From positions 310,001 through 374,000 of the forward strand of contig BDSL01000098.1 of the NCBI GenBank assembly GCA_003116995.1: 64,000 bases of DNA. Reading direction: 5' to 3'. The notes under the pieces were generated by a model that worked only from the letters and a program-made list of their open reading frames with translations, searched no databases and was not told the DNA's origin. Below, piece by piece: positions 24,472-37,465 of this stretch (positions within the stretch are counted from its first letter, which is position 1; each line of letters opens with the position of its first letter). The position numbers and the translations under genes were made by a program. This DNA is from Yamagishiella unicocca (Eukaryota; Chlorophyta; Chlorophyceae; Chlamydomonadales; Volvocaceae).

Positions 24472-27400
24472 ATGTACGCAAACCCCAATGACCAGTACGG
24501 CTCGTACCAGATGCCGGGTTATGGTGAGTCAGGCCACTCACAAAAATGGCTCCTGCAGGAAAGCCGTCGGCAGCCGGGCTCGTTTGGGATGTATGGATGT
24601 GTGTGGGGACATGACGCGTGCGGGGTTTGTTCGGGGCATGCAGCGGGGAATATAAGGTTGAAGGGCGCAGAATTTGGTGGGAGCAGTAACGTCTCTGAAG
24701 GATTATCTTGGCGTATCCGCAGGAGCACAGCAGCCGATGCAGCAGCCGGCTATGCAGCAGCAGATGCAGCCAGCCATCCAGCAGCAGATGCAGCCGCAGG
24801 GCATGCAACCACAGGGAATGCAGCAACGACCCCAGGGCATGCAGCCGCAAGGTATGCAGCCGCAGGGCATGCAACCTCAGGGCATGCAACCTCAGGGTAT
24901 GCAGCAGACGCCTCAGGGCATGCAGCAGCAAGGAATGCAGCCGCAAGCCGCAGCGCAGCAGGCCGCGGTGCAGATGCAATCACCGACAGCAAACACGAGC
25001 AGCCTTGCGGCGGCCCTGGCTACCCTGAGCCAGAGTCAACTGAGCAACCTAGCGGGGCTGCTTGGAACAGGTGAGCGGAGGGTGAGGGCCTCCCGCGCAT
25101 CGAGTGCTCATGTTGCGTGTGCTGAGCGAGCGGAGAGCCACTGCGTGAGGGTGCAAAGCGGCACACAGCAGGACGTCGATGGAAGTGCCAATGCGCTGAG
25201 GTTGGGCTGTCGATGGAGGTGCCAGTGCGCTGAGGTTGGGCTGTCAATGGCCGCTGGAGGAGATCGGTGGCGCCAGGGGGGTGCATGTTGGGGAAAGGCG
25301 ATACAAGACAGGACTTCATTAGGAATGGGTATGAGCAAGTGCAATTGCGTCCAGGCACCAGTAAGCAACAACGTGGCAAGCAGCATGCTAGGGCACGAGT
25401 ATGCACAGCTACGCACGAGGAAGGCAAGAACGCACAGGGCTGGGCTAAATGGCCGAAGTTCTCCGAAGTACTGTTTGGAGCAGATGGGAAACGCGGCCGC
25501 GGCCGCTGGCAGCGTTGGGACACAAGCCAGCTCACTACGAGCCAGTGGCGCAGTTGCAGCCGCAGGTTTGCGGCAAGGACGTAGCGTTCCGCCGCCCTGA
25601 GGCAAAAGGCGTTTGGGACCAGGCCGCTGCAGGCCTGCCTTGGGATGCTGGGGGCTTTTCGGTTCGTGCTCTAACATCATGGGGCCGGAATGAGGCTGGC
25701 GAGCCAGGACGCTGACAGCAGAGGCTCAACGAAGCCGACGTGAAGCGGTTACGAAGCGGCTTGCAGGCCAAACGCATAGGCCGTGAGGCCCGCATATCTA
25801 GCTCTCAAAAGCACTTCGCAGCCTCAAAAGCACTTCTCAGCTCTCAAAAGTACTTCGCAGCTCTCAAAAGTACTCCGCTTGCGCCCATTTGCCCTGTGGT
25901 TGTATGCGGTGTGATTGGCCACCGCGTGGCGTGGCGTCGTGTCCGGCGGTGCTGGTGCTGGTGCAGCGGGGGCGGTTGGCATGGGGCAGCCGCAGATGGG
26001 ACCGCAGGCGATGGCGCAGCAGGCCGCAATGTCTCAGCAGCCGCAGGCGTACATGGGCGGGCAGCAGCAGCCGCAGCAGCAAGCCATGGGGCTTGCCATG
26101 GGGGGCCAACAGGCGCAGCAGCAGCGGCAGGGCATGCAGCCCATGGGGATGCAGCAGCAGCAGCCGCAAGGCGGGATGGAGCACCCACAGCCGGCGCTGC
26201 AGCAGTCCATGATGGGCGGCATGCAGCAGCAGCCGGTCATGCAGCAGCAAGGACAAGGCCATCCGGGCGGAGGCATGTACATGCAGCAGCAGCAGGTGCC
26301 GCCGGAGCAGCAGCCCTTGCAACACATGGGCTCCGCGCAGATGCAGCAGCAGCAACCGATGCAGAACGCGGTGCAGCCGCAGCCCGTGCGTAATGCAATG
26401 CAGCAGCAGCCAATGCCGAACGCGGGCGCAGGCGTGGGGGCCGGTGGCGGCAGCGGCGCGGCGGCGGCGGGTGTCGGGAGAGTTAACGGAGGCGGCGCCG
26501 CACAGCCAGCGCTGCAGCCGCTACCCGCGGACGCAACGTACTCGTTGTATATCGACAACATGCCGCCAGATGTGACGCGCCGTGAGCTTGCGCACATCTT
26601 CCGCCCTTTCGCGGGGTTCAAGGTGGGTTCGGTTGCGGCGGCGGTTGCGGCGGAGGCTGATGATCAGGTTACGCTGGGAGGTGCTGCGCAGCATGAGGCA
26701 TTTGGATTGAGGCTTGGCATTCAGCCGCTGGCATTCGTGGCTTGGTGCCGGGCCCCTTGTGTCGGATCAGCACCCCAACGACCGTGTCCCGGCCCTGCCC
26801 CTTCGCTTGCCCTCTTTTTATACTTCAGAGCCTGCGGCTGGTAATCAAGGAGCACCCGAGCCGGCAAAACGAAAAGGCGGTCAAGGTATTTGTTGATTTC
26901 ACCGACTCGCGCTCAGCCACCAACGCCATGACCGCCCTCAGCGGCTACCGGCTCGACATGGAAAGCGACTCCTCGCCCTCTCTGCGCCCCGTCTACGCCC
27001 GGCCCCCCAAGGAGCCCACGAAAGTCAACCGTGGCATGGGCGGTCCGGGGTCGGGCGCTGTGTTGGACCCGCCGCCGCCCGGTGCGAACAGCAGCGGCGG
27101 GGGCGGGGTCCGCATCGACGGTGGGCCGTTGAACCGCATGGACCCGACGCGGCCGGGTCCTCGCTCGGTGGGGCCAGGCGCCGACCACCACCACGGGGGT
27201 CCCGGCGGCGTCGGAGGGATGGGCGGGATGGGTGGCATGGCCAGCCCCGGCCCTGGTCCGGGGTCGATGCGCGGAGGGGCGGGCAGCTCAGCACCCCCCA
27301 GCACGTACCTGGACGGCGGGTACGACGATAGCCACGTGGACCGCCAGGGGCCGGGACCGGGGGGCCCGCACATGGGGGGGCGGCACGGCGGCGGCCCCGG

Positions 27401-27827
27401 GGGCATTATGCCCATGGGATTCGACCTGCGGGGCCGGGGTTCGGGCCCTGGCCATGCGGGGATGCCTGTACCAGCTGATCAACGGGGGGGGCGGGGAGGG
27501 GCGCATGAGCAAATGGGGCCGGGCCCCGGCGGCTTGATGCGCATGCGGCCGGACTTCGGGGGCCGCGGGCCGGGGCCGGAGTTTGGGGGCCGTGGGCCGG
27601 GGCACGAATTCGGGGGCCACGGGTTGGGGCTGGAGTTTGGGGGCCGTGGGCCGGGGCCGGAGTTCGGGGGCCGTGGGCCGGGGCCGGAGTTTGGTGGGCG
27701 TGGCATGGGCGGGATGGCTCCGGGGATGGGTGGGATGGCCATGCGCGGCGGCGCTCGCGGGGGTGGGCGCGGCGGCATGGATGGGCGGGGGGGCAGAATG
27801 GGTCCGGGCCGGGGCCGCGGACGGTGA
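24472..27827 (+). CDS. Gln/Met-rich RNA-binding protein with NSR-type RRM
   Basis: Four exons: 24472-24523, 24723-25070, 25967-26622, 26829-27827 (684 residues). The N-terminal half is an uncharged Gln/Met/Pro/Gly tract with tandem PQGMQ units (24790-24960) and QQQ runs. A single RRM (about residues 325-400) is split by a phase-0 intron: RNP2 is SLYIDNMP, then VTRRELAHIFRPFAGFK | SLRLVIKEHPS, and RNP1 is KVFVDFTD, followed by ALSGYRLD. The TRRE..IFRPF.GFK signature is that of plant nuclear speckle RNA-binding proteins (NSR), which modulate alternative splicing (family knowledge). The C-terminus is an RGG/GG tract with repeated EFGGRGPGP units, likely to bind RNA and promote condensates. Function is inferred from the RRM; the low-complexity parts carry no ortholog information. 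Confidence 0.85.
25801..25878. repeat. 20-bp tandem repeat of 3' splice-site-like units
   Basis: Four units of CTCTCAAAAGTACTTCGCAG type in the intron 25071-25966 of the RRM gene. Each full unit ends in CGCAG or CTCAG, so each looks like an acceptor. The chosen acceptor (25966) is 88 bp further on. Confidence 0.7.
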
Positions 27828-30178
27828 AGCGCAGCAACAGCCGCGCAGCGCCGGAGCATTGGGGCGCCGAGGGCTGAGTGCAGTGGGACAGATGAATGTT
27901 GCGATGGCAGGGTAGCAGCACCACGCGCATCGCTCTCTGGTCAGCACAGCGACTTCTTAGGAAAGTTTGCAAGTGGCTGCGGCTGTCTGGGACCTCCGGG
28001 TCTGCGGTCATAAACGTGTTCACTGGGTGCTGGCAAATGAGGGAGGGGAAGGGGGCATCGCAATCTTCCGACAAATTCCGGGCGGCAGCCACGTGGGGCT
28101 CGGTTCATGACCAAGGCTTGACGCAAGTTGGTTGTCGATGGTGATGAGAGCCGCAGGACAGGGCCGCACGGAGAGGAAGGGGTACGGCAGTGCGGTGCTC
28201 CAGGATAGGGCCTACTCCTGTGCCTCTGGGAGATATCGAGGGATACACTGGCCGCAACGCGAGTCATCAGCAAGTGGCATGGGCGTGAGGGGTTCCGATT
28301 GGTACTCCGTTCCCCTCTGGGACTTGGGGGACCACGCTCACACGAGCTGGGCATTGCATCGCCAAGCCGTGTGGACGGCCAGCGCTTCCAGTCCTTCGAA
28401 CGCCTGTATCCACCCGGCGCCGCAGATCCTCAAGGTGATGGCATAAAAACCGGTTACGCGACATGGATAGGATAGCTGGCGCTTGGCTTCGGACACCTGT
28501 TTTGTGAGCGCATCCTCGGGTGAAACTGGTTGCAGGCACGTACGACGTGTTGAGCCCTTGGCCCGGGGCGCTCGGACGCGCTGGTCATGTGCCGATGGCT
28601 GATCGACAATGCAGGTTTCAAACAGCGCTAACGGGAATCCTGCCAGGACTATTGGTATCTGGGGAGGCTCTTGCCAAGTTGGCATCCTCCGTATCTTGCG
28701 CGACTCTCACTAACGGCTGCGGTGGCATGGGACGCCTACCGCCGCATGCGTTGCCTCCCAGCAGTCGGGCCACAATCGAAAGTTGCGAGTATTTCTGTTT
28801 AGCGGCCCGTACCAGTGTTGGGGACGCAAGCTCCGGTAAGCAGTTACGGGTTGGAATTCGGGTGGTCGGTTCGGAGCGGCGGACGTGACGTGTCCTGAGC
28901 ATGTGTCGTTGTGGGGCGTGCGGCGGTGCCGTAATGGCGAGCCTTGCTCCGTTGCCTCGGGAGGTTGAAGTGCGTCGACATGCGTCTATGTGTCCAACTG
29001 CCGCGTGGTAGACCACCCCCACGGCAACCCTCCTGACGCATTATTGGTATGGGTATGGGGAAGCATCGGCCCGATTGAATCGCGTTGTGGCCTCGTTGTG
29101 GCGGTTTGTTGTGGTAAGCTCCGATGTTGGGCGGGAACGCATTACCGGGCGAGTAGCGAGGTCCTGCAGTAACTCCTGCCTGGAACATTTTCCAAGGCGA
29201 TACCGGTAGAGCCCTTCGCGCGAAGCCTAGTGGAAGAACTCGTCCCTAGCCACGGCGAGATTCGTGTCACACACAGGGGAGGCCTACCCTGGTGGTTGTT
29301 GGGTCTGGTTACTGGCTGTGGCTCTGTCAGGCCCCAACGCGGTATTGCTGTGTCCCAGAGACCGTTCGAGGCCCCAGCTTAGGCTTCTGAGCTGCTACTA
29401 GTGCCGCCACTCTGCCTACACGAATGCCTAGGCCTAACGTGGGTGAATAGTGGCTTCCTAAGCACCAAATGGTCAGGCCAGCGGGCATTGGGTCCGAGGC
29501 TTACGGAAAGCACATATATTAAGCACCGGGCAGAGGATGATCCGTCCTCACGCATCAGCCTAGCAGTGGCAAGCCAGACACTGGAGCAATGCAGTTGCGT
29601 TTGCCGATGATGGAGTCCAATCAACCAGGCTGGTGTTGTACGGGCAGCACCCGCCTGGCCGGGCCTTAACAAAGCCTTGGAACCATGCCCACCGTTGCGT
29701 CGTAGTGGTTCAATTACAACAGTTCGCGCAGGCTTACGTGGGTCAGCATTGCGCCGAGGTGTCCCTTCGCGCACCCTATACGCACCGCGTATGACTGGCA
29801 CATAGGAAGCCACGACTGCCCAAGTACCGTCCACTGAACCTGACAAATGCTGTCGTCTCTATGACGCCTGCCACAAACTCGTCCGTATTTGTCGCCCCAA
29901 GTGGGCCCTATGTACACATGAATGTGTCCAGGGATGAGTAAAAGAGCACGCCACCGCACATTCCCATTTTGGATACGCCGACTTTCGCCGGCTTCGAGCC
30001 TGTCCCTAAGCAATTCACCAAACCTGTCAGCTGTCGATTCGTGCCTGCGTCTGATGCCTGCGTCACCCGCCACCGTACCGCCGCCCGTTATGAGTCCCCG
30101 CGTCCGCGAAATAAAGAATTCACAATCAAGCACCGGATGCCTTCTGGATCGCCCCAAGCACACGTTAAAAATTAATAG
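27828..30178. other. Convergent intergenic region (RRM gene / EFR3)
   Basis: 2.35 kb containing both 3' UTRs. An intergenic B element is at about 28442-28490 (GGCATAAAAACCGGTTACGC, then GATAGGATAGCTGGCGC). A minus-strand TGTAA candidate (TTACA, 29714-29718) is 461 bp after the EFR3 stop. No supported gene. Confidence 0.5.
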
Positions 30179-33100
30179 TTAACCCGTCACAGCCTCCAGC
30201 CGTTGCACCAGCTCCGACATCTCCAACGGGCCCTGCCCTGGAAGCACCTGCTGCGGCAACCTGTCGTACTTGTCCACCACGTCCAAGACGTCCGCCACGG
30301 TGAGGGCCACATCGTCGGCGGATATGACGTCCGGCGCTGCTTGCGGGATTGAGGGAATGACGGACACAGAAGGACAGTTTACACGGAGTTACACTCTTGA
30401 TCGCGACCGGCAGAGCTACGAGCGGGTGCCATCAATGAGAACAACAGGGACTGACCGTCGCAACCCTGGCGCAGACTGGCACGCCGACAGGGTCGCAGCC
30501 CAGACGCTATGTTCCCTCGTCGCGGCATTGGTGCGCGCAGCGCGGGTATGCAGATTGCAGGAAGGTGGCCAAGGGGCGGGCGGGTAATAGCCCGCCACGC
30601 AGTCCTCCGTACCTTGCCACCCCTGTCCCGACCACGCAACCAGTGGACCCCAGCCCGAATGCCATAAGCCCACACGTACCTCCGACCTTGGCGGCTCCGC
30701 CATCCACTCCCGCCCACACGTCGTCTCCGTCCCCGTCCGCCAGCATGTCCATCACGTGCTGCAGGTTGAGGCGCTCACGCTTGATCGAAGCCACACGATT
30801 GCGCGCCATGGCCTCCAACTTGGATGATATCCTGCACGGTGGACGTTGCGGTACGGATGACCTATCCTCCATACACGTGCAGCTTCCATACGCTGGGATT
30901 GCAGATTGGTCTGGGGTGCCAATGTCCACCCTCACATGCAACCTCACCGCAAGTATATATCCAACCGAAAACAGTTTCCTGTGCTCTTCGTGTCCGTTGT
31001 GCAACAACATCCGGTGCCCGGTGATGTACAGCGACGCCCACCACTGCACCTGCACCGCACCGCCCCTTCGCTCCCTTACAAGCCGCCCCACTTACTGGTT
31101 CAAGGCCGTGTCCCGACCACTGGCGGACGGGCCTGATCCCGTGCCTGCTGGCCCCCCCGCAGCTGCGGCGGCGAAGCCCGACTGCACAGCCAATTGCTGC
31201 GTCGCTGGCAGGCCCGGCATGGCGTGCGCCGCGAAGGGCTCGAAAATGACGTTCTGCAGATTGTGCATGTAGTGCGTCTGCAGGGTGCTTCCCTGCAGGG
31301 ACCAGGGACATAGACACAGGAACACGATCAGAAGCGCGCCCGACGCAGGGATACGGTCAACAGTCTCAGGGAGGGAGGCGCGAGGACGGCGGCCACTGAC
31401 AAGGGGTCGTCAAGCTCCGGACGTGCCCTCTAGGCACACGTATGTTAAGCATTTCGACAACAACCTTTCGCTTCGAACAGTCAGCGCAAGTGTCCCGCCT
31501 GCCTGGCTGTCGTCTACCCGTAGACCGCATCGGGTCCTGCCGCAGCTTGTCCAGGGAGGGCGCTTCACTGGGCACACGCCCCGGCGGCGGCGAGGCGACA
31601 CCCACCTTGCACAACGCGTCCAGCACTTTGCCGTACCAGTGGTCGACGGGCCAGTCGGCCAGCACGGCGCGCAGGCACGCGTCTGCCGACGCCCCCACGC
31701 CCTCGAACACTGATGAGCAGCTGACGAGGCTGCCGCCCTCCTCCTGCGGGCGACGGGCAGCGGGGCCACGGCCACAGACCGAACCGATGGCTTGATGTTG
31801 TGCGTGACGTCCTGCTCAGTGCCCGTGACATCTTCTTCTTCACAGTTCCGATTGCCTTAGCTCCTGATCGGAACCCGCACGCAATCCCGCCCCTCAGACT
31901 CCGCTCCACCCAAGTATGCGACCCTGCAGACCCCTCCCTCTACCCTCCTCGTCCTCCCTGGAAAGGGGCGGCGCGGTACCTTGAGGCTGGTGCACGCGTC
32001 CGGCGGCACGTTGAAGCGCAGAGCAAGCAGGTGGTTGCAGTTGCCCCGCGCGGCTATCGTTGTGAGGAGGTTGTTCACCAGCAGCAGTAGAGCAACCGCC
32101 CACAGCCGGTCCGCCTGCTCGTCTGCATGTCAGGGTTCGGGACAGGGGTCAGGGGTCGGGTAGACCCGGCACGAGGGTTCGCAGCAGGGGTACTACCACA
32201 ACGAAACTTGGGGTTTGGCTTTGCCACATCGCTCCAAAACCACATGCAAATCCGACGCTCCCTATCCGGCCCCATGTTCGCTTTACCCAAGGCACGCAGC
32301 GCTGCACCTACAGACGTCGTGCGATCCAACGCCTGGACCCTGCCGCAATGGCCCAGCTCACGCTCCGGAGCAGACACGTTTTACACGGAACAATGGCAAA
32401 TAGTCTTCTGCACGTCCACGTACATCGATCTCAGGAAAAAGAGCCTTGCGCTGGTATCCCGACCGCACCTCCTGTCCCGGGCCGCTCAATGCCCGTCGCC
32501 GCGGTAGCCACACGCTCCACGGTCGCCGCCGCCCCGTCTAGCGGTGCGTACTTGAGCGCCTCGCCCAGCAGCGCCTTGGCCAGGCGCACGCCGTGAAGCA
32601 GGAGGTCCGGTTGGCGGCTGGAGAGGCACGCGCCGAGGACCCGCCCCATCGTGGCTACGTCCGCGGGCGTTCCCAGGGAAACGTTGCGGGCCATCTACGT
32701 CGTACGAATGGGCATTCCACGCGGCATATGTGTTGCGGGATGGGTATGTTGCAGGGCGTGTGATGCGCAGACAGGGACAACATGAAGATGGGTCCTTTTT
32801 TGAACCCAGGGCGCCGTCTGATGGATAATGTTATCCAGGGCGCCGTTTGGTGAATAATGTTGATGTTCCCCGCCAAACTGTTGATTTGGCATCTGGTCCG
32901 TAACAACACGACGCACGGCCGAGTTCGAGGCAGAGGCTGAAGAGCTGCGCCAGTGAGGGCTGGCTGTGCGCGCGCAATCAGGTCCGCAGTGCTGCAAACA
33001 AGTTGCAAGAGGTGCGGCGAGCCTGCCACACCCTCCCTCTCCTCGGCTGAAACCGATCTCCCGGCCCCTTTCGGGCTCGGCCCGGCCCCTTTCGCTCCGC

Positions 33101-36100
33101 TTCACGACTTCAAGAGGGAAGGAAGCCCTGAACAGCTCCCGCGGGACCCGACCCACCTGCAGCACTAGGTCCATCAGCCCCAGCGCCTGCTTCTCGTCGC
33201 GCACCCCCGGGCCGCATGCCGGCAGCACCGCCCCCAGCAGCTCGCAGGTGGTGGTGAGCGAGTCCGCCTCGGCGGGGCCCCACACCGTGATGATGGCGGC
33301 CAGCTGCTGCAGCAGCTGCGCGGGCGCGTGGCCGCCAGGGAAGGTGCGGCCTGCCTCAGGGAAGGAGGGAATGGCGAGCGCGGCTGCGAGGGCGCACTCG
33401 AGGCAAGCCTGAGTGGGTGGAGCAGGAACAGGGAAGTCAGGGAGGGGCGGGAACAGGGAAGTCAGGGAGGGGCGGGAACAGGGAGCGGCAGGGAGGGGCG
33501 GGAACAGGGAAGTCAGGGAGGGGCGGGACTCGTGACGAAGGTCGGAACAAATCGACCGCACCAACTGGCATGGCAACGCACTGCGCACTGCGGCCGTAAG
33601 CGGCGAGCGCCGCCAGCGGTGACAACCCACCTGCGCCTGCTTTGTCGGCGTGGCGTGCTGCCGCAGCACGGAGGATATGGCCTCGCACAGCTGCACCGCG
33701 TCGCCCACCTCCAGCGCCAGCTTGCGCATAGCGGCCTGGGGGGCCGGGTGGTGGCGAGAACACCCGGGGCGAGGGGGCAGGAGTCAGGAGCTCAGGGCCA
33801 GGTACACTAGGGGGCGCAAACCAGTGCACCGCCGCAGGTCTATGCCTAGTTGGCAACGTCGCAAGGCGTTCGCGCGGGGCGCGCTTGGTTGTAAACCCGG
33901 CCATTCGCTACCTCCTTGCGCACGTCCCTCACGTTACTCTGTCGGCGGCACCCACGCGCAGACCGCTGCGCCTCCACCCGCACCCCTCCTCACCTTGACG
34001 GTTGTCCTCAGTGGTGCGGTGTCGCTGTACTGGTCGGCAGTCAGCGCCCGGGGCAGCTCCTGGAGCGCCATGCTGAAGGCCGACAGCGAGTACACAGGCG
34101 GCTGCGGCGCACCAACGGGAGGAAGAAAGGGACAAGGACGCGAACGTGTTCAGTCCATGTTCGAGTGGGGGCACTGGGCAATTTACGCGACCAGTAAGGC
34201 GTTGGACCACGCTAGATGCGTGCCCCCTCTACATGCGGGGCTGCGGTGATCCACGATGCACAGGTCGGATACGAACAGACGGCCACAAGGCTCTGACGCG
34301 ATGCTCCACGTTTACCGCTTGGTGCCATCCGGCACTTTCTTTACGGCAGTCCTTAATAGATACGCCGAGCCAGAATCCACACACCGCCCCTGCGGCCTTC
34401 CGCCATGGTCCTGAACGAGCGGTGGCGGGCGACGCTAAACGAGGCGGGTACCCCGCCATAACGGTCGCCGTGGGCACGGTCTGCGCCCGCCCTGCCAGAC
34501 GGCCCCCCCCGCGCTTCGCGGCATCAGATGCCTTGCCGGCTCCTGCACCTGGTCCTTCAGGGCTGGACACACCCGTTGCTCGTCCCCAGCCTGCTACTGC
34601 TGCTGCACACCTGCTGGAGCGCCAAGTTGATGACGACTGCGCGCTCATCGGGCCCCAGCCCGGGGGCGCTGCTGTGGCGCATGAGCGCGGCGAAGAGCGG
34701 GAAGGGCTGGTCGGAGCATGAGCTCTGCACGATGATCATCAGCACCTGCAGGCAGCGGGAAAACATGGCGCGCACGCAGCGCCACACGCTTTGCGGACCG
34801 AGCTGCCAAGCGTGCGCTTCTGCGCGATACCCCTAACACGGCTATCGCACGTGCGCGTGTGCTCAACACCCTGGAGACGGTCCAGCGCCACTGGCGCGCC
34901 ACCTGCGGACGGACTGCATAGCATACCCTTGGCACAGGACAAATCGACCGTATTGATAAGCCGACGGCCATGCCGTCACCGAAGCAGCTGTGGGGGGTTG
35001 CAATAAGGGCCCAGAGCGGCTCAGGCGGCCACCGCAATCTGCTAGGCGCACCTGCACTGCTTCCGTCTTCCGCCAGCGTCCCTCCTGGTCGAGGTGCCGG
35101 AACAGCGTCTCCATGACCCGATACACGGTGCTGATGTCCTGTAGGCGTGCGGCGCGAGCGGCGTGGCGGCATGAGCAGGTTGGAATGGACCGACGCTATC
35201 TAGGTGACGTGGCGGGCCATCGGCGCCGAGGGAATGAGCCGAGCCGCCGTTGTGGGGGTACGAGCAACATGCCATTTGAGGTACAGAACCGTGGCTTGAA
35301 GGCCGCAAGGAGGCGGCCGGACTCGCGTAACCGGGCATTAGGACAACTGCTGGGACACGGAGCTTATAGGTATGCGCCCAGCATGGCCCAGGTCATTTTG
35401 TTCGCGCTTTCACAGCCTAACATGCTGGCTACGGCCAATGCGGACCTTCGCAGGACGTAGACGCAAACCCGCTGCCGAGCGTCAACTACAGCGCCCGCCA
35501 CATTACACCTTTCACTTTGGCACGATGTTTCCCAATCTTCCCCGTGCGTCCCTACCAGCCCAATGCCCTTGACCGCCCTGCATTCAATCCCATACGTGCA
35601 GATCGCAGATGGATTCTTGAACGTATGACTCGCTTGGCCGTTTTGCCTGTCGTATCATACCTTCCAATGCGGCACCTACCCTACCTGCCGATCCACGGGT
35701 TTCCTCTTGAACCCTACCTGGAGAAATGGCTTGAACTTGAGCAGCACACTGTGCGCCAAGCCAGGCACAGTGGTCTCGTCCGGAGGACTGCTGCTGCCAC
35801 CTGCAGGACGGCAAGGACCGCCAGAAATTTGCATACATACTACATATCGTACGGACAAGAGGATGATGCAGCCCAAAACTGTGTTCTCTGGTTCGCGGCA
35901 AAAGGTCACCAGCAGGCGTGCATGTGGAGAAGAAACCAGCATCGCATTTCATCGTACCACCATACCCATCCACCCACCGTCGACCCGGCGCACTAACAGT
36001 TTTACGACCACCATTTCCTTAACCAACGTCTGGTCCCTGTAGTCGCCACCCAGGGTGCCCCGACCCCCCCACCTGCCCCGCCAGCGCTGCTGGTGTCCAA

Positions 36101-37465
36101 GTTGTGCAGCACCGCGCCCTCGATCTCCTCCAAATTGGCGGGCAACGTTTTAAGCTCGTGGCACAGGCCCATGAACTCCGACACAGCCCGTAAGCTCGCC
36201 AGGGTAAGCTGCTGGTCTTGCCCGCCGCTCTGCCGCGCCAGCTCGCACGCGGTGGACACGAACGGCTGCACCGCCTTCAGCTGGTGCTCCACAGGGTTCT
36301 GTGAGGCGTGAACGTGGACGCGGTGCGAGCCGTTGGCTCGTCAAGGCGTGCAGAGGAGGCGTCTCCAACCCTCTTCCTCAGGCACAGGCGCCACACGACT
36401 GGCATGCGTCAATGGGGCGTGTGCATGTATCGGCGCCTACGGATATGTGCGTGTGGGCGTCAGCAACGGAAGGGAGGGATGCAAGCCCATCCCCCCACGT
36501 CTGAAAGGAAGACCCCGTGCTTACTGTGGCACGGCAGAAGTTTGCATTCCTTTCGAGGGGCCATGAATGCGGGTATGCCAATATGGGTTATCACACGACG
36601 AGTCTTCGCTAGGCCTGCAAGCCTGTCGTGACGGGGTTTTTACTGTTTTATGTACCACAGCTTATTACCTAAGGCTGCCGTGTTATACAGTGGCCCAATC
36701 AACGCACAAATCAGCCACAGGTGCACTTCGCTACCTAACCGACTCCTTAGCATCACACGGATGACACGGGAGGACAACCTGCCGCGCAGACCCCCGGGTC
36801 CACCCTCCATCGCCTTGAAGCTGTCTCCTGAGACGGACGCATATAGCCCACCTGTGCTTTGATGTAGCTCGATAGCAGGTCGGCGCCCAGGCACTTCACC
36901 AGGGAATCGGGGTGCCCAAGCAAGGTTTTTACCTGTAGAGCAGCCAAGCAGACGGCCTTTTAGGCCAAGCGTTTTAAAGCATGCGCATAGAGGACAGATA
37001 CTTGTCCACCCCAGCGCACCACAACGTCCGGCTCGTCGATCAGCTCTTTGGCGAAGTAGGTGAAGGTGAAGTTGCTCTCCTCGTCCGCCGTCTTCGCTAG
37101 CAGGTACTTGTAAGTATGCACGGCTACCTTTACATAGCCATAGTGCCGCTTATTGAGCTCCTGCTTAAGACGCCGCGTCAGCCTCCGCGACACCTGCAAC
37201 GTTCGGCGACAACCGTCGCCTCCCGGCCTAGACAACCATGTCGACGACATAGTCAGGCTGCCACCAACTTCTTCATACTAACCTTGGCCGTCTTCGCTGG
37301 GTGCTTCCCTAAATATTCTGCCAGTTTCTCCATTTTGCGCTCGACGCCCTTCGGGACATCTTGTCGAGGGTCAGGCGGTTGCAATGGGAATACATCTGGT
37401 ACAAGTATATTATAGACCTTCCTGGGCTGCAACGACGCTGGAGGCGGAATACAAGAGCACGGCAT
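30179..37465 (-). CDS. EFR3: EFR3-like plasma-membrane scaffold (ARM-type)
   Basis: Seventeen exons: 37465-37283, 37193-37002, 36932-36852, 36298-36073, 35800-35718, 35138-35052, 34745-34611, 34101-33994, 33735-33631, 33408-33157, 32959-32917, 32654(or 32694)-32469, 32122-31980, 31743-31606, 31292-31096, 30831-30680, 30336-30179. With 32654 as acceptor every junction is in phase (822 residues, the usual EFR3 length); that junction is the weakest. The N-terminus, MPCSCIPPP then RKVYNILVPDVFP and MEKLAEYLGKHPAKT, matches the EFR3 start, and the paired cysteines would suit palmitoylation. The rest is helical-repeat protein (VKTLLGHPDSLVKCLGADLL, VYRVMETLFRHLDQEGRW). EFR3 anchors the PI4KIIIalpha-TTC7 complex to the plasma membrane to make PI4P (family knowledge). 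The gene is divergent from ORAI with 300 bp between start codons. Confidence 0.8.
35690..35713 (-). repeat. A element end abutting an EFR3 donor
   Basis: On the gene strand GGTTCAAGAGGAAACCCGTG begins 4 nt after the GT of the donor of exon 35800-35718, so the intron essentially starts with an A end. Confidence 0.6.
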
